Source of the DNA: CAZCWX01 sp964502465
Lineage (GTDB): Bacteria > Desulfobacterota > Binatia > Bin18
DNA length: 17,136 nucleotides
Assembly (NCBI GenBank): GCA_964502465.1
Contig: CAZCWX010000667.1
Coordinates: 1-17,136, forward strand
Direction of reading: 5' to 3'
The notes below the pieces were generated by a model that saw only the letters and a program-made list of their open reading frames with translations, was not told the origin of the DNA and made no database searches. Below, one piece after another: positions 5,224 to 13,268 of the stretch (the first letter of the stretch is position 1; each line of letters opens with the position of its first letter). A program made the translations under genes and the position numbers.

Positions 5224-7515
5224 ATGGAACACAGAGTGATCGGAACGAACTTGCCGAAGGTGGATGCTCTGGAGCGGGTGACCGGCAAGGCCGCCTTTGG
5301 TGCCGACCTGCAACTTCCCGGCATGCTGTGGGCCAAAATTGTACGGAGCCCGTATCCGCACGCCCGGATTAAGCGGATCGATACCAGTCAAGCGTTGTCC
5401 CTGCCCGGTGTGAAGGCTGTGATCACGGCCGCGGATCTGCCGCCACTAGAGAAGGGCGCGACTGCGCCACTGGTAGGCGAGATGAGTATCAATCTGACCT
5501 CCATTCGAGAGATCACCATGGCGTCAGATAAGGTCCGCTATCACGGTCAGGCGGTGGCTGCGGTGGCCGCGATCGATCCTTTTATCGCTGAAGAAGCCGC
5601 CCGGCTTGTTGAGGTTGAATATGAAGAACTGCCGGTGGTGGAAGACGTGCTTGCAGCGATGCAACCTGAGGCCCCGCTCGTGCATGAAGATCTCTGTACC
5701 GAAGAAGAGGGGAAGCACGAGAAAGCCGCACGGCCAAGTAATATCGCAACCCATATGCTGTATACCCGTGGAGACGTGGAAGCTGGCTTCCGCGAGGCCG
5801 ATGTCGTGCTCGAACACACTTATCGGACCCAGATGGTTCACCAGGGCTACCTGGAGCCTCAAGCCTGCGCTGCCCGTGTGGAGGCGGATGGGAAGGTGAC
5901 GGTGTGGACTTCCGCCCAAGGAATCTTCACCATTCGCACCCAACTTGTCGAACTGCTCGGCCTGCCGGCAAGCCGTATCAAGGTGGTGCCGATGGAGATC
6001 GGTGGCGGATTCGGCGGTAAAGCCCTGGCCTTTTTTGAGCCAACCGTGGTGGCGCTCGCGCAAAAAACTGGCCGGCCAGTCAAGCTGGTGATTTCTCGTG
6101 AAGAGGTCCTGCGAGCCACCGGGCCGGGAGCACCAGCGGTTATCACGGTCAAGGCCGGAGCCAAACGGGACGGAAAATTGACCGCGGTCTCCACCACCAT
6201 GCGTTACGACGCCGGGGCGTTTCCTGGTTCACCGGTGGGTCGCGGCATCCTGGTTGGTCTCGCCCCGTATAAACTCGAAAATATGTGGGCAGAAGGGTTT
6301 GATGTTGTCACTAACAAGCCACGGGTACAGGCGTACCGAGCGCCCGGAGGTACCCCTGCGGCTTTCGCGGTTGAGGCGCTCATGGACGAGTTGGCCGAGG
6401 CGATCGAAATGGATCCTTTAACATTTCGTCTGCGCAACGCGGCTGAGCAAGGGGATCTGCTCCCTCTGGGGATGCCATTGAATCGGGTCGGCCTGAAAGA
6501 GATTCTCCAACAGATCCACTCTCATCCGTGCTGGACCACACCACTGCACGGTCCTCACCGTGGCCGAGGCTTGGCACTGGGATACTGGATTGGTGGCACG
6601 TTTACTTCTAGCGCCCAAGTCGCGATCAACCCCGACGCCACGGCCTCGGTATTCGTTGGTACGGTAGACCTCACTGGTACGCGCACCACGATTCTGCAGA
6701 TGGTAGCGGAAGAACTACAATTGACTCCGCCAGAAATTTCTATCACCGTTGGTGATACTGACACCGCACCGTACGCGGATCTCAGCGGTGGCAGTCGCAT
6801 CACCTACACGATGAGTGCTGCCGCCTACCAGGCTTGCCAGGACACCCTTGCGCAGCTCAAGGAGCGTGCCGCAGAAAAACTCAAAGTGGCACAGGAAGAC
6901 ATCGAGTATGCTGAGAAGCGCTTCTGGGCGAAGAGCGACCCGCAGACCGTGGTCATGCTCAAGGATATCGCCCGAGAGAGCATCGCCTGGGGAAAAGGAC
7001 CGATCGTCGGCAAGGGGAGTACGACACGCATGCAGCCGGCGCATGCCTATGCGGCACACGTGGCCGATGTTGAAGTCGATCCAGAAACCGGCAAGGTCAA
7101 AATCCTCAACTACACCTGTTTCCAAGACGCCGGCTGCGCGGTAAACCCTGTGCAGGTAGAAGGACAACTGCAAGGTGGTGCAGTGCAAGGTATCGGCTGG
7201 GCGCTGACTGAAGAATATGTTTTTGAAAAAGGTATACTCAAAAATGCCAACCTTCTCGACTATCGCTGTCCCGTGGCCCTTGATTTGCCTATGATTAATA
7301 CCGTTATCGTCGAGGTACCAGCGTCAGACGGCCCTTACGGAATCCGTGGAACGGGTGAGGTGCCAATTGTCCCGCCAGGTGCGGCGTTGGCAAATGCCAT
7401 CTATCGCGCGACGGGAGTGCGTTTCTACGAATTGCCGATGAACCCGGAACGGGTATTCTGGGCCCTTCGAGCAAAAACACCCCCGCTGGAACCGCAATTA
7501 GCGGCAGCAGACTAG
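5224..7515 (+). CDS. Xanthine dehydrogenase-family molybdopterin-binding large subunit
   Basis: The 763-aa catalytic subunit of a three-part molybdenum hydroxylase, which uses water-derived oxygen to hydroxylate an aromatic, heterocyclic or aldehyde carbon, or runs in reverse as a reductase. Seen: an N-terminal a/b hammerhead domain (KVDALERVTGKAAFGADL), the molybdopterin loop GGGFGGK (260-266), AYRAPGG (370-376), VEGQLQGGAVQGIGW, and the catalytic glutamate in RGTGE (Glu712). The CO-dehydrogenase active-site loop VAYRCSFR is absent. Length and motifs resemble the group that includes 4-hydroxybenzoyl-CoA reductase alpha and isoquinoline/nicotinate-type enzymes, but the substrate cannot be assigned. 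A strong AAGGAGGAA ribosome site precedes the ATG. Subunit order is large, FAD, 2Fe-2S; a repeat element separates it from the FAD subunit. Confidence 0.93.
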   Translation: MEHRVIGTNLPKVDALERVTGKAAFGADLQLPGMLWAKIVRSPYPHARIKRIDTSQALSLPGVKAVITAADLPPLEKGATAPLVGEMSINLTSIREITMASDKVRYHGQAVAAVAAIDPFIAEEAARLVEVEYEELPVVEDVLAAMQPEAPLVHEDLCTEEEGKHEKAARPSNIATHMLYTRGDVEAGFREADVVLEHTYRTQMVHQGYLEPQACAARVEADGKVTVWTSAQGIFTIRTQLVELLGLPASRIKVVPMEIGGGFGGKALAFFEPTVVALAQKTGRPVKLVISREEVLRATGPGAPAVITVKAGAKRDGKLTAVSTTMRYDAGAFPGSPVGRGILVGLAPYKLENMWAEGFDVVTNKPRVQAYRAPGGTPAAFAVEALMDELAEAIEMDPLTFRLRNAAEQGDLLPLGMPLNRVGLKEILQQIHSHPCWTTPLHGPHRGRGLALGYWIGGTFTSSAQVAINPDATASVFVGTVDLTGTRTTILQMVAEELQLTPPEISITVGDTDTAPYADLSGGSRITYTMSAAAYQACQDTLAQLKERAAEKLKVAQEDIEYAEKRFWAKSDPQTVVMLKDIARESIAWGKGPIVGKGSTTRMQPAHAYAAHVADVEVDPETGKVKILNYTCFQDAGCAVNPVQVEGQLQGGAVQGIGWALTEEYVFEKGILKNANLLDYRCPVALDLPMINTVIVEVPASDGPYGIRGTGEVPIVPPGAALANAIYRATGVRFYELPMNPERVFWALRAKTPPLEPQLAAAD

Positions 7516-7534
7516 AGGGTTGCTGGGAAGCCCT

Positions 7535-7649
7535 CGTTCACCCTTCGACAGGCTCAGGGCGAACGGAAGAATCTTTGAGATCAGAGAGACTGCGCCGTTC
7601 AGGCTGAGCCCTTCGACTTCGCTCAGGACGGGCTTGTCGAAGCATGAAC
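7535..7649. repeat. Inverted-repeat element between hydroxylase subunit genes
   Basis: A stem CGTTCACCCT (7535-7544) pairs with AGGGCGAACG (7556-7565) with one mismatch. A second copy of the same motif in opposite orientation ends at GCTTGTCGAAGCATGAAC (7632-7649), whose complement matches GTTCACCCTTCGACAGGC closely. The CCTTCGAC-AGGCTCAGG core is a dispersed intergenic repeat type found in many bacterial genomes. The element ends about 25 nt before the ribosome site of the FAD subunit gene. Confidence 0.7.
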
Positions 7650-7688
7650 ACTCCTGTTTCAGTAACCTATCAGAAGGAGGATCAAACC

Positions 7689-8558
7689 GTGCGTGAGTTT
7701 GACTACGCTGCTCCACACAGCCTTCAAGAAGCAATTAACGTACTCTTTCGTGCGAACGGTGAGGGTCGCCCGCTCGCCGGCGGGACGGATCTCATCGCCC
7801 AAATAAAAGAAAACCGCAAAAGCCCTCAATTGGTCGTGAATGTGAAGCAGATTCCAGAACTCAATGTGCTCTCCTATGATGAACAACAAGGCCTGCGGAT
7901 TGGTGCAGCGGTGTCGTGTACCCGCATCGCAACCTTTGCGCCGGTGCGAGAGCGATATCCGGCCCTGGCCGAGGCCTGCGCGTTAGTCGGGTCGATCCAA
8001 ATCCAAAACCGCGCTGCGCTGGGCGGGAACTTTTGCAACGCAGCACCGTCAGCCGATGCAGTGCCACCTGTTCTCTCGTATGGGGGAAATGTCATTATTG
8101 CTGGTCCGGATGGACGGCGAAAGCTGCTAGCAGAAGACTTCTTTGTCGGGCCAGGACAGACCGTGCTGGGAAGAGGAGAGATTCTGATGGAGATCGACAT
8201 CCCCGTTCCGCCTCCCCATTCTGGCGCAGCCTACCTCCGCTTTATCCCACGTGAAGAGATGGATATCGCGGTAGCAGGAGTAGGATCGTTTGTGCAGCTT
8301 AGCACAGACCGGAAACGTGCTGAGCAGACGCGGATTACGTTGGCCGCGGTCGCGCCCACACCAATACGGGCGCGTGAGGCTGAAGAGTTCCTCACTGGCA
8401 AAACCCTGGAGCAGGCAATCCTCGTGCAAGCCGGTGAGTTAGCCGCCAGAGCAGCCAACCCGATCTCCGATGTGCGCGGCTCGGCTGCCTATCGTATCGA
8501 ATTAGTCAAGGTATTGACCCGCAGAACCCTGCAAAAGGCGCTGGAGAGAATATCATGA
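7689..8558 (+). CDS. Molybdenum hydroxylase FAD-binding (medium) subunit
   Basis: A 289-aa FAD subunit that passes electrons from the iron-sulfur subunit to an external acceptor. Seen: REFDYAAPHSLQEAI at the start, the first flavin loop LAGGTDL (29-35), the second flavin loop RAALGGNFCNAAPSAD (108-123), and a C-terminal CO_deh_flav_C-like region (VRGSAAYRIELVKVL). There is no extra cysteine-rich insertion of the kind that carries a 4Fe-4S cluster in the beta subunit of 4-hydroxybenzoyl-CoA reductase. GTG start chosen at 7689 because AAGGAGG lies 8 nt upstream; an ATG at 7644 in frame falls inside the upstream repeat and lacks a ribosome site. The stop overlaps the next start (ATGA), so the two are coupled. 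Confidence 0.92.
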   Translation: MREFDYAAPHSLQEAINVLFRANGEGRPLAGGTDLIAQIKENRKSPQLVVNVKQIPELNVLSYDEQQGLRIGAAVSCTRIATFAPVRERYPALAEACALVGSIQIQNRAALGGNFCNAAPSADAVPPVLSYGGNVIIAGPDGRRKLLAEDFFVGPGQTVLGRGEILMEIDIPVPPPHSGAAYLRFIPREEMDIAVAGVGSFVQLSTDRKRAEQTRITLAAVAPTPIRAREAEEFLTGKTLEQAILVQAGELAARAANPISDVRGSAAYRIELVKVLTRRTLQKALERIS

Positions 8559-9031
8559 AACGTGAGATCGATGTCAAAGTGAATGGGGAAACGTACAGTA
8601 TCGTCGTCGACACACGCGAAACGTTATTGGACGCGTTGCGCTACCGACTCGGGTTCATGGGACCCAAGGAAGGGTGTGGCAACGGCAACTGCGGGAGTTG
8701 CACGGTGGTTCTCGACGGGATGACCGTGGACTCCTGCCTCGTCTTTGCAGTTGAAGCAGACGGAGCTGAGGTCACTTCGGTAGAAGGGGTTGCGGTCGAT
8801 GGCAAGCTTCATCCCGTACAACAGGCGTTCATCGAGCATGGCGCGCTGCAGTGTGGCTTTTGTACCGCGGGCTTTATTATGTCGGCCAAGGCGCTGTTGG
8901 AACGAACCCCTAATCCTACTGAACAAGAGATCCGTCTCGCCCTGTCCGGTAACCTGTGTCGCTGCACCGGGTACGACAAGATCGTACGTGCGGTGATGGC
9001 AGCGTCGCAGGAACTCTCGAAGGTGGCCTAG
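8555..9031 (+). CDS. Molybdenum hydroxylase 2Fe-2S small subunit
   Basis: A 158-aa iron-sulfur subunit with two 2Fe-2S clusters. The plant-type ferredoxin domain carries Cys41, Cys46, Cys49 and Cys61 (EGCGNGNCGSC...DSC), and the C-terminal helical domain carries Cys100, Cys103, Cys135 and Cys137 (QCGFCTAG...NLCRCTGY). All eight ligands are present. It relays electrons from the molybdenum centre to FAD. Start ATG overlaps the FAD subunit stop by 4 nt. Length is typical of the family. Confidence 0.95.
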   Translation: MKREIDVKVNGETYSIVVDTRETLLDALRYRLGFMGPKEGCGNGNCGSCTVVLDGMTVDSCLVFAVEADGAEVTSVEGVAVDGKLHPVQQAFIEHGALQCGFCTAGFIMSAKALLERTPNPTEQEIRLALSGNLCRCTGYDKIVRAVMAASQELSKVA

Positions 9032-9106
9032 GCGCTCTCAACCAGAGACTCACCGAGAGACACGTTCCTGGTGCAACAGGCAGGGATAACCAGGTACAGC
9101 GGATTT

Positions 9107-9140
9107 TTTGGGAGGAACGAAACCTCCTGAATCAGGAGAG
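9107..9140 (+). promoter_or_regulatory. Two mutually exclusive hairpins over the isomerase ribosome site
   Basis: Hairpin A pairs GGAGG (9111-9115) with CCTCC (9123-9127), extendable by TTTG/TGAA wobble pairs to about 9 bp. Hairpin B pairs CTCCTG (9124-9129) with CAGGAG (9133-9138). Both use the same CCTCC strand, and hairpin B covers the Shine-Dalgarno AGGAGAG (9134-9140) of the gene starting at 9146. A switch is possible; no known riboswitch class is recognised. Confidence 0.35.
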
Positions 9141-9145
9141 CAGAC

Positions 9146-9772
9146 ATGGCGATGACAACCGTTACGCACTATTTTGACTACAAAAGTCCCTATGCCTACC
9201 TTGCGCAAGAGGAAACCTACCGTCTGCAAGACGATTTCGACGCGCAGGTTGACTGGTTGCCTTATACCCTTGATATCCCCAGTTACCTTGGCTCAGCGGA
9301 GGTCGATGAGGCGGGGCGCGTGCTCCACGAGGCGCGGAACGCGCACCAGTGGCGGCGGGTGAAGTACAGTTACATGGATTGTCGCCGCGAGGCCAACCGA
9401 CGTGGCGTGATCCTCAAGGGGCCTCGCAAGATCTTCGATTCCTCTCTCGCACACATCGGCATGCTTTACGCCAAACGCCAGGGTCATTTTCGCCCGTATC
9501 ACGATGTGGTCTACCAGCGTTTCTGGAGGCGGGAACTCAATATCGAAGATCCCCAGAGTATTCAGCACGTATTGGAGGAGGTAGGAATCGATGCGTCCGG
9601 ATTCCCTGACTATGTGTCTGGTGAAGGTCGGCAAGAACACGACCGAATTCGGACGGAAGCAGAGGAACTGGGCGTGTTTGGCGTGCCCAGCTATGTCGTT
9701 AATGGCGAACTCTTCTGGGGAGCGGAGCGTATTGTTCGCGTGTGTGAACGGCTGACCCCCAAGAATCGCTAG
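9146..9772 (+). CDS. 2-hydroxychromene-2-carboxylate isomerase-like DsbA-fold protein
   Basis: A 208-aa thioredoxin-fold protein of the HCCA isomerase/kappa-class glutathione transferase group. Seen: FDYKSPYAYLA (10-20) with Ser14 in place of the CxxC cysteine of true DsbA, a helical insertion, and GVFGVPSYVVNGELFWGAER with the cis-proline (about Pro181). HCCA isomerases use glutathione to rearrange a ring-cleavage product in naphthalene-type degradation; related proteins are glutathione transferases of other aromatic routes. No signal peptide, so cytoplasmic. It lies 114 nt downstream of the hydroxylase and upstream of an amidohydrolase, which supports a role in aromatic catabolism. Ribosome site AGGAGAG, possibly controlled by alternative hairpins. 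The exact reaction is not known. Confidence 0.85.
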   Translation: MAMTTVTHYFDYKSPYAYLAQEETYRLQDDFDAQVDWLPYTLDIPSYLGSAEVDEAGRVLHEARNAHQWRRVKYSYMDCRREANRRGVILKGPRKIFDSSLAHIGMLYAKRQGHFRPYHDVVYQRFWRRELNIEDPQSIQHVLEEVGIDASGFPDYVSGEGRQEHDRIRTEAEELGVFGVPSYVVNGELFWGAERIVRVCERLTPKNR

Positions 9773-9890
9773 GCAGGAAGAAAGCGAGGCGCCTCATCTG
9801 TTGATGAAAGGACAAACATGCTAAACGAAGGCGTCAGCACGTGAGTGACAACGCGCGCGGTTTGCGTTGCGCCTTAAGAAGGAGGAATGT

Positions 9891-11381
9891 ATGGCAACCA
9901 ATCATGCAGCTGAAACTGCACGTATTCATGCTCATCTGCATCATCCGGTAATCGATTCGGACGGCCATTGGATCGAGTTCGAGCCCGCCGCTCTGGACTA
10001 TCTACAGCAGGTCGGAGGCGAGCGACTTGTCGAGCGCTATCAGAAAGTAGCGAACCAGTTCGGCAACAAGAAGTGGAGACAAATGTCACTTGCAGAGCGT
10101 CGGGAGCGTCGCATGCTCCAGCCAGCCTGGTGGGGAGTCCCGACGAAAAACACGCGCGATCGCGCGACCGCGATGCTGCCCAAGCTCCTCTATGAGCGGA
10201 TGGGCGAATTGGGCTTAGATTTCGCCGTGCTGTATCCGACCAGCGGTGCACTCTTCGCTCCCTTCCTGCGAGATGAGGAAGTGCGGCGGGCCGCCTGTCG
10301 TGCGTTTAACATGTACACTGCCGATCAGTTCTGTGGCCTTGGCGACCGGCTGGTACCAGCCGCAGTGATCCCCATGCACACACCGCAGGAAGCAGTTGAA
10401 GAGCTGGAGTTCGCAGTCAAAACCTTGGGATTTAAGGCGGCTATGCTCGCGAGTTTGCAACGTCGCCCGGTTTCCACCGTTGCGAAATCGCATCCTGACG
10501 CAAGCCGTTATGCGATCTGGTACGATACGTTGGGATTAGATAGCGAACACGATTACGATCCAGTCTGGACCAAATGCCTGGAACTGGGTATTCCGCCCAC
10601 CTTCCATTCCGCTTCCTCAGGAATAGGATTGCGGACTTCGATTTCCAATTTCGTGTACAATCATATTGGCCACTTCGGCCAGGCTGGCGAGGCGGTCTGT
10701 AAAGCCTTATTCATGGGTGGTGTCACTCGGCGTTTTCCTCAACTGAAATTCGCTTTTCTGGAAGGTGGTGTGGGCTGGGCGTGCAGTCTCTACAGTGATC
10801 TCATCGGCCACTGGAAGAAGCGGAATCCAGAGGCGTTAGAGGCGGTCAATCCTGCGAATCTCAACCGTGAGCTACTGGTTGACCTGGTGCAACGCTACGG
10901 TTCCCCATCATATGTCGATAAGCTAGAGAAACTGCCATCCGCAGTAGGTCAAGGGTTACCGACAGACAAGGCAGAGCGGTTGGATGACTTTGTCCGCTGT
11001 GAGATCGAACGGCCGGAAGATATCCGCGATCTGTTCGTGCCTAATTTTTACTTCGGCTGTGAAGCTGATGATCCGATCAATGCGTGGGCTTGTAATCGCC
11101 GGGTCAATCCCTTCGGTGCCAAGCTGCATACGCTTTTCGGTTCAGACATTGGCCACTTTGACGTTCCCGACATGACCGAGGTACTGGTTGAGGCATACGA
11201 AGGGGTAGAAAACGGCATCATGACCGAGGAAGATTTCCGCGATTTTGTCTTCGCCAACCCGGTCCGCTTCTGGGCAGGTGTCAACCCCAATTTCTTCACC
11301 GGCACAGCGGTGGAATCACAGGTGCAAAAGTTCCTGGCCGAGAGCAACCACCCTGCTCACGCCGCAGCCGCTCTCTCGTGA
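9891..11381 (+). CDS. Amidohydrolase family protein (ACMSD-like)
   Basis: A 496-aa metal-dependent TIM-barrel enzyme of the Amidohydro_2 type, the group that includes aminocarboxymuconate-semialdehyde decarboxylase and related non-oxidative decarboxylases or hydrolases. Metal-site residues: IDSDGHW (Asp22, Asp24, His26; the usual HxH is DxH here), His239 (FHSASSG), and Asp419/His422 (FGSDIGHFD). It is longer than ACMSD (about 330 aa), with insertions around residues 40-80 and 300-390, as in a subgroup abundant in uncultivated soil and marine bacteria. ATG at 9891 chosen for the AAGGAGGAA site. It closes the plus-strand cluster and is followed by an intrinsic terminator. It could decarboxylate or hydrolyse a ring-cleavage product; the substrate is not assignable. 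Confidence 0.87.
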   Translation: MATNHAAETARIHAHLHHPVIDSDGHWIEFEPAALDYLQQVGGERLVERYQKVANQFGNKKWRQMSLAERRERRMLQPAWWGVPTKNTRDRATAMLPKLLYERMGELGLDFAVLYPTSGALFAPFLRDEEVRRAACRAFNMYTADQFCGLGDRLVPAAVIPMHTPQEAVEELEFAVKTLGFKAAMLASLQRRPVSTVAKSHPDASRYAIWYDTLGLDSEHDYDPVWTKCLELGIPPTFHSASSGIGLRTSISNFVYNHIGHFGQAGEAVCKALFMGGVTRRFPQLKFAFLEGGVGWACSLYSDLIGHWKKRNPEALEAVNPANLNRELLVDLVQRYGSPSYVDKLEKLPSAVGQGLPTDKAERLDDFVRCEIERPEDIRDLFVPNFYFGCEADDPINAWACNRRVNPFGAKLHTLFGSDIGHFDVPDMTEVLVEAYEGVENGIMTEEDFRDFVFANPVRFWAGVNPNFFTGTAVESQVQKFLAESNHPAHAAAALS

Positions 11382-11395
11382 GCAGGTCTACAGAA

Positions 11396-11429
11396 GGGGC
11401 AGCTCCGCACGGCTGCCTCGCTTCTTTTT
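11396..11429 (+). terminator. Intrinsic terminator after amidohydrolase gene
   Basis: Stem GGGGCAGC (11396-11403) pairs with GCTGCCTC (11412-11419), eight base pairs with one G-T wobble and an 8-nt loop, followed by GCTTCTTTTT. It lies 14 nt after the amidohydrolase stop and reads on the plus strand. Confidence 0.6.
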
Positions 11430-11710
11430 GGACAGACTTCCTCAGCCTCTTTACTGCGCTCGGCGCTATGTTCCTCTCGCCTGCGCTTGCCGTGTGGTCT
11501 TGCTTTCGCTATGTCATCGTGCATGACGCCTTCTGGGCAGGCAAAAGATTGAGTGAGGCCAAATATGAAACTCTCTGGAGACTTGCCTGATACGGTTGCG
11601 CTTGTCCACCTTGACCAAACGTATCTCAAGGAAGCTCTGGTGGCGACCCTCTACCATCCTATCGAGCACAATTGGATTTTCTGTCAGTTTCCTGCTTCCT
11701 TTCAGCAATT
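11430..11710. other. Gene-free convergent gap
   Basis: Region between the amidohydrolase terminator and the gspN stop. Short open frames exist on both strands, but none has a ribosome site or protein-like composition that I can support. No clear terminator for the leftward T2SS unit was seen. Confidence 0.5.
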
Positions 11711-12673
11711 TTACCGCACCACCGGCGCCGCCAGAGAACCAGTGATCACCGCTCGACGTTCACCAGGAGCAGTGGGAGATGCTGGCAGGAGAGCAAGAAG
11801 GGTTTTCAGAGCTGGGGATGGTGAACCAGTCATCTTGGTCGTCAGACGCAAATCGAGCCCGCTCCGTTCCAGAGGGGTACGCAGTATCATGGTTCCTTGT
11901 AAGCTGGCCTCAACACCGTCTGCGCTCAGGGTGAATTCAGATACCTCTACTCGCCCATCAGCAATAGTCGCTCGCCAGCGTGCCTGCAGCGCTCGCAAAG
12001 CGGGGACCGGCACCGTGGCAATGGTCCCCGCGCCGAGTAGACCATCGGTGAGCGTCACACGGAGAGATCCGTGGATCGATTGCAGAGCCGCAAGATTTCC
12101 CTGCAGTTCACCGTCGGCGTTCACCCTGCCCGTCACACGTCCCTGATCCCAAGGGGCAGGAAAGGGCCAGCGATCAAGCGAGAGCTGCTGTAAGACAAAC
12201 TGGGTGCCGAATCTTTCGGATTCGTGTTGCACGGTCCCACTGAAGGTTCCACCATACAGGACAGCACGAAAGGCCAGGGGAAAAGGCTGTCCTTGGAACA
12301 GACCAATCAGCGAAGGAGAGAGTGTAAGACGGGAGACCTGGAGCATGGAAACCCCTGGGACCAGGCTTTCAACCGTTATGCCGCTGAACTCGCATCCTCC
12401 CCACCAGGTCAGAGCTCCTGCTCCGTAGCGCAGCCGGATGGCTGACTCCTGCGTCAGAGACGCGACGAACCGTCGGAGCAGGAGGTCGGAGGGGAACGTC
12501 AGCAAGAGAAAGAGGAAAAAACAGACAAGCGTATACAGGAGCCAACTGTTCCGCGTAGACAGCTGAGGCAGGCGGCTCGGCAGCTTTTTTGTGAAGGCCC
12601 ACAGTGCCGACCACATCGAGGGCAAGGGCCGCAGACTAGCGAGGGTTGAGCGCCACATGGGTAAGTGCAACAT
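11711..12673 (-). CDS. gspN: Type II secretion system protein N
   Basis: A roughly 320-aa inner-membrane protein. After a basic N-terminal segment, residues about 43-66 form one membrane helix (SWLLYTLVCFFLFLLLTF), followed by a large beta-rich periplasmic part (LTLSPSLIGLFQG, GRVNADGELQGNL, VSEFTLSADGVEASLQG). This layout is that of deltaproteobacterial-type GspN. It is the last gene of the I-J-K-L-M-N block. The start overlaps gspM by about 38 nt; the ATG at 12673 has only a weak upstream site, and a TTG at 12676 or ATG at 12658 are alternatives. GspN is an accessory T2SS part; the exact role is unclear. Confidence 0.8.
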   Translation of the reverse strand: MLHLPMWRSTLASLRPLPSMWSALWAFTKKLPSRLPQLSTRNSWLLYTLVCFFLFLLLTFPSDLLLRRFVASLTQESAIRLRYGAGALTWWGGCEFSGITVESLVPGVSMLQVSRLTLSPSLIGLFQGQPFPLAFRAVLYGGTFSGTVQHESERFGTQFVLQQLSLDRWPFPAPWDQGRVTGRVNADGELQGNLAALQSIHGSLRVTLTDGLLGAGTIATVPVPALRALQARWRATIADGRVEVSEFTLSADGVEASLQGTMILRTPLERSGLDLRLTTKMTGSPSPALKTLLALLPASPTAPGERRAVITGSLAAPVVR

Positions 12674-13253
12674 CAAAGGAATACGGATCCTTATAGGCTT
12701 TTTTCATCGATACCTGCACCGTGCGGAGCGCGATACCAGCAGATTCGATCTTGTAGAGGAGTTCGACGAACTCGCGGAGCGACACCCCTTTGAGCCGGAG
12801 TTCGATAGTTTCTTGATGCATCCCATTGCGTGTCTCGCGTCCAGCGGGATTGATCGCAACAACTTTCTCTCGGCCAACCGTACCAGTCGCCAATCCCTCA
12901 AGAAAAGCAAAAGGCGAGGCGCTCGTCTCGCTCAGCAATCGGGTTCTTTCCACCTCGCGCCGTAAGGTCTGGTAGGTCTGATGTAACGCGACCATCTCTT
13001 CAAGTTCACGCTCTTTTGCCGCCACGCGGGCATGTAATTGGGTATGCAGTTCCCATAACGGATCAATGACCAGCACATAGAGGAGCAGTCCACCAAGGAC
13101 TAGACCTGCCACACCGATAAATTGCCGTTCCCGTAGAGAGAGTCGTCCCAAGAGTGCGGAGACCGCTTGCAGATCAACCCAAGACGGCATCGTCAGTTGC
13201 GGCAGACGAACTCGTATGGCCTGCAGATCAAAACGCAATGGGAGTTTCCTCAC
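12636..13253 (-). CDS. gspM: Type II secretion system protein M
   Basis: About 205 aa, a bitopic inner-membrane protein of the T2SS inner platform that partners GspL. Seen: cytoplasmic N-terminus, one helix (QFIGVAGLVLGGLLLYVLVI, about 45-64), a coiled-coil-like stretch (HARVAAKERELEEMVALHQ) and a C-terminal ferredoxin-like domain (QETIELRLKGVSLREFVELL). GTG at 13253 is chosen because GAGGAG lies 8 nt upstream; a GTG at 13262 would leave no spacing. The gap to gspL is about 15 nt. The C-terminus overlaps the gspN start. Confidence 0.83.
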   Translation of the reverse strand: MRKLPLRFDLQAIRVRLPQLTMPSWVDLQAVSALLGRLSLRERQFIGVAGLVLGGLLLYVLVIDPLWELHTQLHARVAAKERELEEMVALHQTYQTLRREVERTRLLSETSASPFAFLEGLATGTVGREKVVAINPAGRETRNGMHQETIELRLKGVSLREFVELLYKIESAGIALRTVQVSMKKAYKDPYSFDVALTHVALNPR

Positions 13254-13268
13254 ACCCTGCACTCCTCG

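Noticed and set aside
5524..6063. Open frame on the minus strand inside the molybdenum hydroxylase gene (179 codons)
   Set aside because: No ribosome site or recognisable domain; the plus-strand frame has all the catalytic motifs.
5224..9031. Aerobic CO dehydrogenase (coxLMS)
   Set aside because: The subunit set and order differ and the large subunit lacks the VAYRCSFR active-site loop, having AYRAPGG instead.
9818..9844. Eight-residue leader peptide frame (MLNEGVST) before the amidohydrolase gene
   Set aside because: A weak AAAGGA site precedes it, but no attenuator structure or regulatory codon run follows; chance is more likely.
11378..11590. 70-codon frame after the amidohydrolase gene
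   Set aside because: It starts within the amidohydrolase stop region, passes through the terminator hairpin and has no ribosome site.
11553..12146. Open frame on the plus strand opposite gspN (197 codons)
   Set aside because: Composition is rich in Arg, Ser and Pro as expected of an antisense shadow, and the minus-strand gspN has clear membrane and periplasmic features.
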